Part shown: positions 24,921 to 27,251 of the stretch, piece after piece
Position numbering within the stretch: position 1 is the stretch's first letter
Layout: every line of letters starts with the position of its first letter
Origin: JBFGCM01 sp041581135
GTDB taxonomy: Bacteria; Actinomycetota; Acidimicrobiia; Spongiisociales; UBA5794
Length of the DNA: 27,251 nt
Reading direction: 5' to 3'
Assembly (NCBI GenBank): GCA_041581135.1
Contig: JBFGCM010000051.1
Location: 1-27,251 of the forward strand
The notes under the pieces: model-generated
Databases searched by the model: none
Told to the model about the DNA's origin: nothing
The model's input: only the letters and a program-made list of their open reading frames with translations
Position numbers and translations under genes: made by a program

Positions 24921-27251
24921 TCAGACGATGCCGGGGCTCCCGCCGTCCTTGTCGACGAAGCCGACCAGTTGGATGCTGCCGAACTGGTTGCCCAGGTTCA
25001 GCGGCTGCGAGCACGACGTGTGGAACTCGATCTGCGACAGCACGTTGTCGTTGAGGTCGTAGATCGTCACGTGCGTCGTCGATGGCAGATCGTCGTCGTT
25101 CACCAACATCGAGTCGATGACGAAGGTGTCGCCGAGCAACACGTTCCCGTCGAAGTAGACGTCACCTCCTCCGAGCTCATCCTTGGACGCCACGATCTTC
25201 ACCTCGGGTTCGAACGCCGGATCGCCGGTCACGACGACCTTCCCGGCATCCTGCGTGTGGTCGAGAACGTTGTCGCCCGTGTAGACCATGGTGAGTCGCT
25301 GCGGCTTGTTCAGCGTGTCACACACGTCCCCGGGTGGGAACACGGCGATGTAGTGGCTCGGGTCCTCGTCGGTGACGTCGGGACCGATCGGGTCGCCGTC
25401 GTCATTCACCGGAGTTCCGACGACGTCGCTGACGTTGGCGTACTGGCCCGGGAAGGCCACGCCGAACGCCTGGTACAACCATTCCTCGCCGACGTCCAGG
25501 AACCCGTCCATGTCGGTGTCGCCGACGTTGAACCCACCGTCCAGGACCGGGGCCGGAGAGAAGTCGTCCCCGGCGTCACCGGCGGTGCCGTTGTCGTCGG
25601 TCACGATGATGTTTGCCAGCTGCACGTCGCCCGGGTTGGTGACGAAGTAGGTCCACTGGATGGTGTCCCCCACTTCGGCCTCCGGGCCGGTCGGGGCGTC
25701 GGCGTCGCTACCGAACTCCGTCTCAGGCACCGGCAGCGTCGCGCTTCCGTCCTGACCGTTGTAGCCAGTGAGCAAGATGCTGCCGTACTGGGCGCCCAAC
25801 ACGATGGGCTGGGAGCAGGAGTCGTGCCACTCGATCTCCGACAACAGCGTCGTTCCGGTGGCGTCATAGATCTCGACAACCTTCTCCTTGTTGAAGATGT
25901 CGAACGAGTCGTCGAGGTCGATGACCACGTCGGCCTGGTTGTCGACTCGGATCAGCACCGGCGTTGCGCCACCAGGATCGCCGCTCACGATCACCTTGCC
26001 AGGCTCCTGGAATGTCTCACCGCCGTTGAAACCGACATATTGGAACGTGTAGCCCTCGGGGTTGCCCAATGTGTCGCAGACGTCTGCGCCACTCGTCGGG
26101 ACCACCAACGTGAACTTCTCGATGTCGATGTCCGGGTTGATCGGCGGCTCGCAGTAGTGGGACGGATCGACATCGGTGACCGAGGTCCCGCTGTCGGTGG
26201 TGCCCACTGCGATGCCCATGTTCTCGTAGGCGGGACGCGGATCGCCTTGATCGCACCCGTCAACCGTGGTGAAGCCGGTGACGTCGAGGTCTTCGGCGAC
26301 TCCGTTCGCCTCGTACTCCCACGTCTCACCCGGGTTGAGTATCCCGTCACCGTCGTCGCCTCCGACGAACACGGGCACGACACCCTGGTCGTCGGTGACG
26401 TTCAGGGTGGTGAGATCCGTGTCACCGATGTTGGTGACCAGATACGTCCACGTCACCGGGTCACCGGGGGCGATGTCAGGGACGTCGGCGTCGAAGCTGC
26501 CGTCGGCCTGGTTGCCGTTGGTGAGCTTCTCGATGTCGATGTCCGGGTTCTCCGGCGGGTTGCAGTAGTGCGACGGGTCGTCGTCGGTGCGAGAGACGCC
26601 GGTACCGGTGGTCCCGACGACGGATCCCATGTTGACGTATGCCGGCCTGGGGACGTCGTCGCAGCCGTCTTCGGTGCTGAAGCTCGTGGTGGCGAGGTCC
26701 TCGGCGACTCCGTTGGCTTCGTACTCCCACACCTCGCCCGGATTGAGGATGCCGTCGCCGTCGTCGCCGCCGACGAACACAGGGACGACGCCCTGGTCAT
26801 CGGTGACGTCGACCACGGGGAAGTCGACGTTGCCCGTGTTCGTGACCACGTAGGTCCAGGTCACCGGGTCTCCCGGCTCGATGACCGGTACGTCGGCATC
26901 GAAGCTGCCGTCGGCCTGGTTGCCGTTGGTCAGCTTCTCGTTGTCGATCCTCGGCGGTAACTGCAGTCTCGGGTTGCAGTAGTGCGACGGGTCGATGTCG
27001 TCGACCACCTCGCCCGCCGCGCTCGTTCCCACCGCGATCCCCATGTTGACGTACGCGGCCCGCGGTCTGTTCGTCTTGCAGCCGTCCTCGGTGGCGAAGG
27101 TGGTGTTGGTGAGGTCTTCGGCTAAGCCGCTGGCCTCGTACTCCCATATCTCGCCTGGGTTGAGGATGCCGTCGCCGTCATCGCCGCCGACGAAGACCGG
27201 TACGACGCCCTGGTCGTCGGTCACGTCCACGGTGACCAGGTCCACCATCCC
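24921..27251 (-). CDS. Large acidic repeat protein with DUF11-like domains (5' end outside window)
   Basis: At least 776 residues are visible, and the frame is open at the right edge, so the start and signal peptide are unseen. Residue numbers here count from the methionine at 27248. Three repeats of about 136-139 residues each carry a PGDPVTWTYxVTNxG core (DUF11-like; the first lacks its start), VTDDQGVVPVFVGGDDGDG and a DPSHYC ending. After them, a CDTL...SCSQP...GS module appears twice (residues 390-497 and 642-765) around a fourth, divergent DUF11-like domain. The protein is very acidic, Asp-rich and low in Lys/Arg. No LPXTG, PEP-CTERM or C-terminal TM is visible; it ends SPGIV. DUF11-type proteins are usually exported and surface-associated. 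An adhesive or structural role is inference. Confidence 0.88.
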   Translation of the reverse strand, partial: GMVDLVTVDVTDDQGVVPVFVGGDDGDGILNPGEIWEYEASGLAEDLTNTTFATEDGCKTNRPRAAYVNMGIAVGTSAAGEVVDDIDPSHYCNPRLQLPPRIDNEKLTNGNQADGSFDADVPVIEPGDPVTWTYVVTNTGNVDFPVVDVTDDQGVVPVFVGGDDGDGILNPGEVWEYEANGVAEDLATTSFSTEDGCDDVPRPAYVNMGSVVGTTGTGVSRTDDDPSHYCNPPENPDIDIEKLTNGNQADGSFDADVPDIAPGDPVTWTYLVTNIGDTDLTTLNVTDDQGVVPVFVGGDDGDGILNPGETWEYEANGVAEDLDVTGFTTVDGCDQGDPRPAYENMGIAVGTTDSGTSVTDVDPSHYCEPPINPDIDIEKFTLVVPTSGADVCDTLGNPEGYTFQYVGFNGGETFQEPGKVIVSGDPGGATPVLIRVDNQADVVIDLDDSFDIFNKEKVVEIYDATGTTLLSEIEWHDSCSQPIVLGAQYGSILLTGYNGQDGSATLPVPETEFGSDADAPTGPEAEVGDTIQWTYFVTNPGDVQLANIIVTDDNGTAGDAGDDFSPAPVLDGGFNVGDTDMDGFLDVGEEWLYQAFGVAFPGQYANVSDVVGTPVNDDGDPIGPDVTDEDPSHYIAVFPPGDVCDTLNKPQRLTMVYTGDNVLDHTQDAGKVVVTGDPAFEPEVKIVASKDELGGGDVYFDGNVLLGDTFVIDSMLVNDDDLPSTTHVTIYDLNDNVLSQIEFHTSCSQPLNLGNQFGSIQLVGFVDKDGGSPGIV
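24954..25325 (-). repeat. CDTL module, copy 2 in the surface protein
   Basis: Residues 642-765, the C-terminal counterpart of copy 1, ending about ten residues before the stop. The two copies are separated by the divergent DUF11-like domain (about 520-635). Confidence 0.7.
25758..26081 (-). repeat. CDTL module, copy 1 in the surface protein
   Basis: Residues 390-497: CDTLGNPEGYTFQYVG, GKVIVSGDP, then WHDSCSQPIVLGAQYGS. It parallels copy 2 (24954-25325: CDTLNKPQRLTMVYTG, GKVVVTGDP, FHTSCSQPLNLGNQFGS). The conserved Cys pair suggests a disulfide in an exported fold. Confidence 0.7.
26151..26543 (-). repeat. Coding repeat unit 3 of the surface protein
   Basis: Residues 236-366: DIEKLTNGNQADG, PGDPVTWTYLVTNIGD, VTDDQ core, DPSHYC. 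It is followed by a shortened DIEKFT start that runs into the first CDTL module. Confidence 0.75.
26562..26948 (-). repeat. Coding repeat unit 2 of the surface protein
   Basis: Residues 101-229: NEKLTNGNQADGSFDADV, PGDPVTWTYVVTNTGN, the shared VTDDQ core, then DPSHYC. The NEKLTNGNQADG start is almost the same as in unit 3 (DIEKLTNGNQADG). Confidence 0.75.
26976..27251 (-). repeat. Coding repeat unit 1 (partial) of the surface protein
   Basis: Part of the first visible repeat, from VTVDVTDDQG to DPSHYC (up to residue 91). The 25-residue core after VTDDQ is identical in protein sequence to units 2 and 3, with synonymous base changes. Confidence 0.75.

Noticed and set aside
24825..26960. 711-residue open frame antisense to the surface-protein gene
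   Set aside because: It mirrors the repeats of the real gene, resembles no family, and begins inside the ssrA upstream region.

Overview
The window looks like chromosomal DNA of a high-GC actinobacterium. Three things suggest this: the GC-rich codon use, the gene order comF - hpf - secA - prfB - ftsE - ftsX - M23 peptidase - smpB, and several starts that lack a Shine-Dalgarno sequence but have a TANNNT box 6-9 nt upstream (leaderless style). A deep-branching lineage such as Acidimicrobiia is plausible, but that is inference; no rRNA or other marker here settles it.

Left part (1-6250). The tail of a probable adenosylhomocysteinase gene converges on a leftward pair: a flippase-like membrane protein and a divergent FtsH-type AAA+ metalloprotease. 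Divergent from these is a rightward, translationally coupled trio: a PAP2-kinase fusion membrane protein, a lipoprotein and a complete PAP2 phosphatase. Together they look like a cell-envelope lipid-handling module of unknown substrate.

Central part (6258-20199), all rightward. A ComF-like phosphoribosyltransferase and the long ribosome hibernation factor (hpf) are followed by three genes overlapping head to tail: a NarL-type response regulator, a HEAT-repeat protein and an HD-GYP protein. They sit between hpf and secA, which are close neighbours in other bacteria. Next come secA, prfB (with its programmed +1 frameshift intact), ftsE, ftsX, an EnvC-like M23 peptidase, smpB and an SCO6745-like protein. 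The ftsE-ftsX-M23 trio is a peptidoglycan hydrolase activation unit; hpf, prfB, smpB and the later ssrA are all ribosome maintenance or rescue functions.

Right part (20202-27251), all leftward. There is an EamA transporter, a membrane-anchored thioredoxin-like protein, an MFS exporter, an unrecognised protein of lower GC, the tmRNA gene ssrA, and the 3' part of a large repetitive acidic surface-type protein that runs off the window.

The least expected DNA structure is a two-hairpin repeat of about 82 bp. It occurs once just downstream of secA and once just downstream of ssrA, in the same orientation relative to transcription, with conserved stems and spacing and differing loops.
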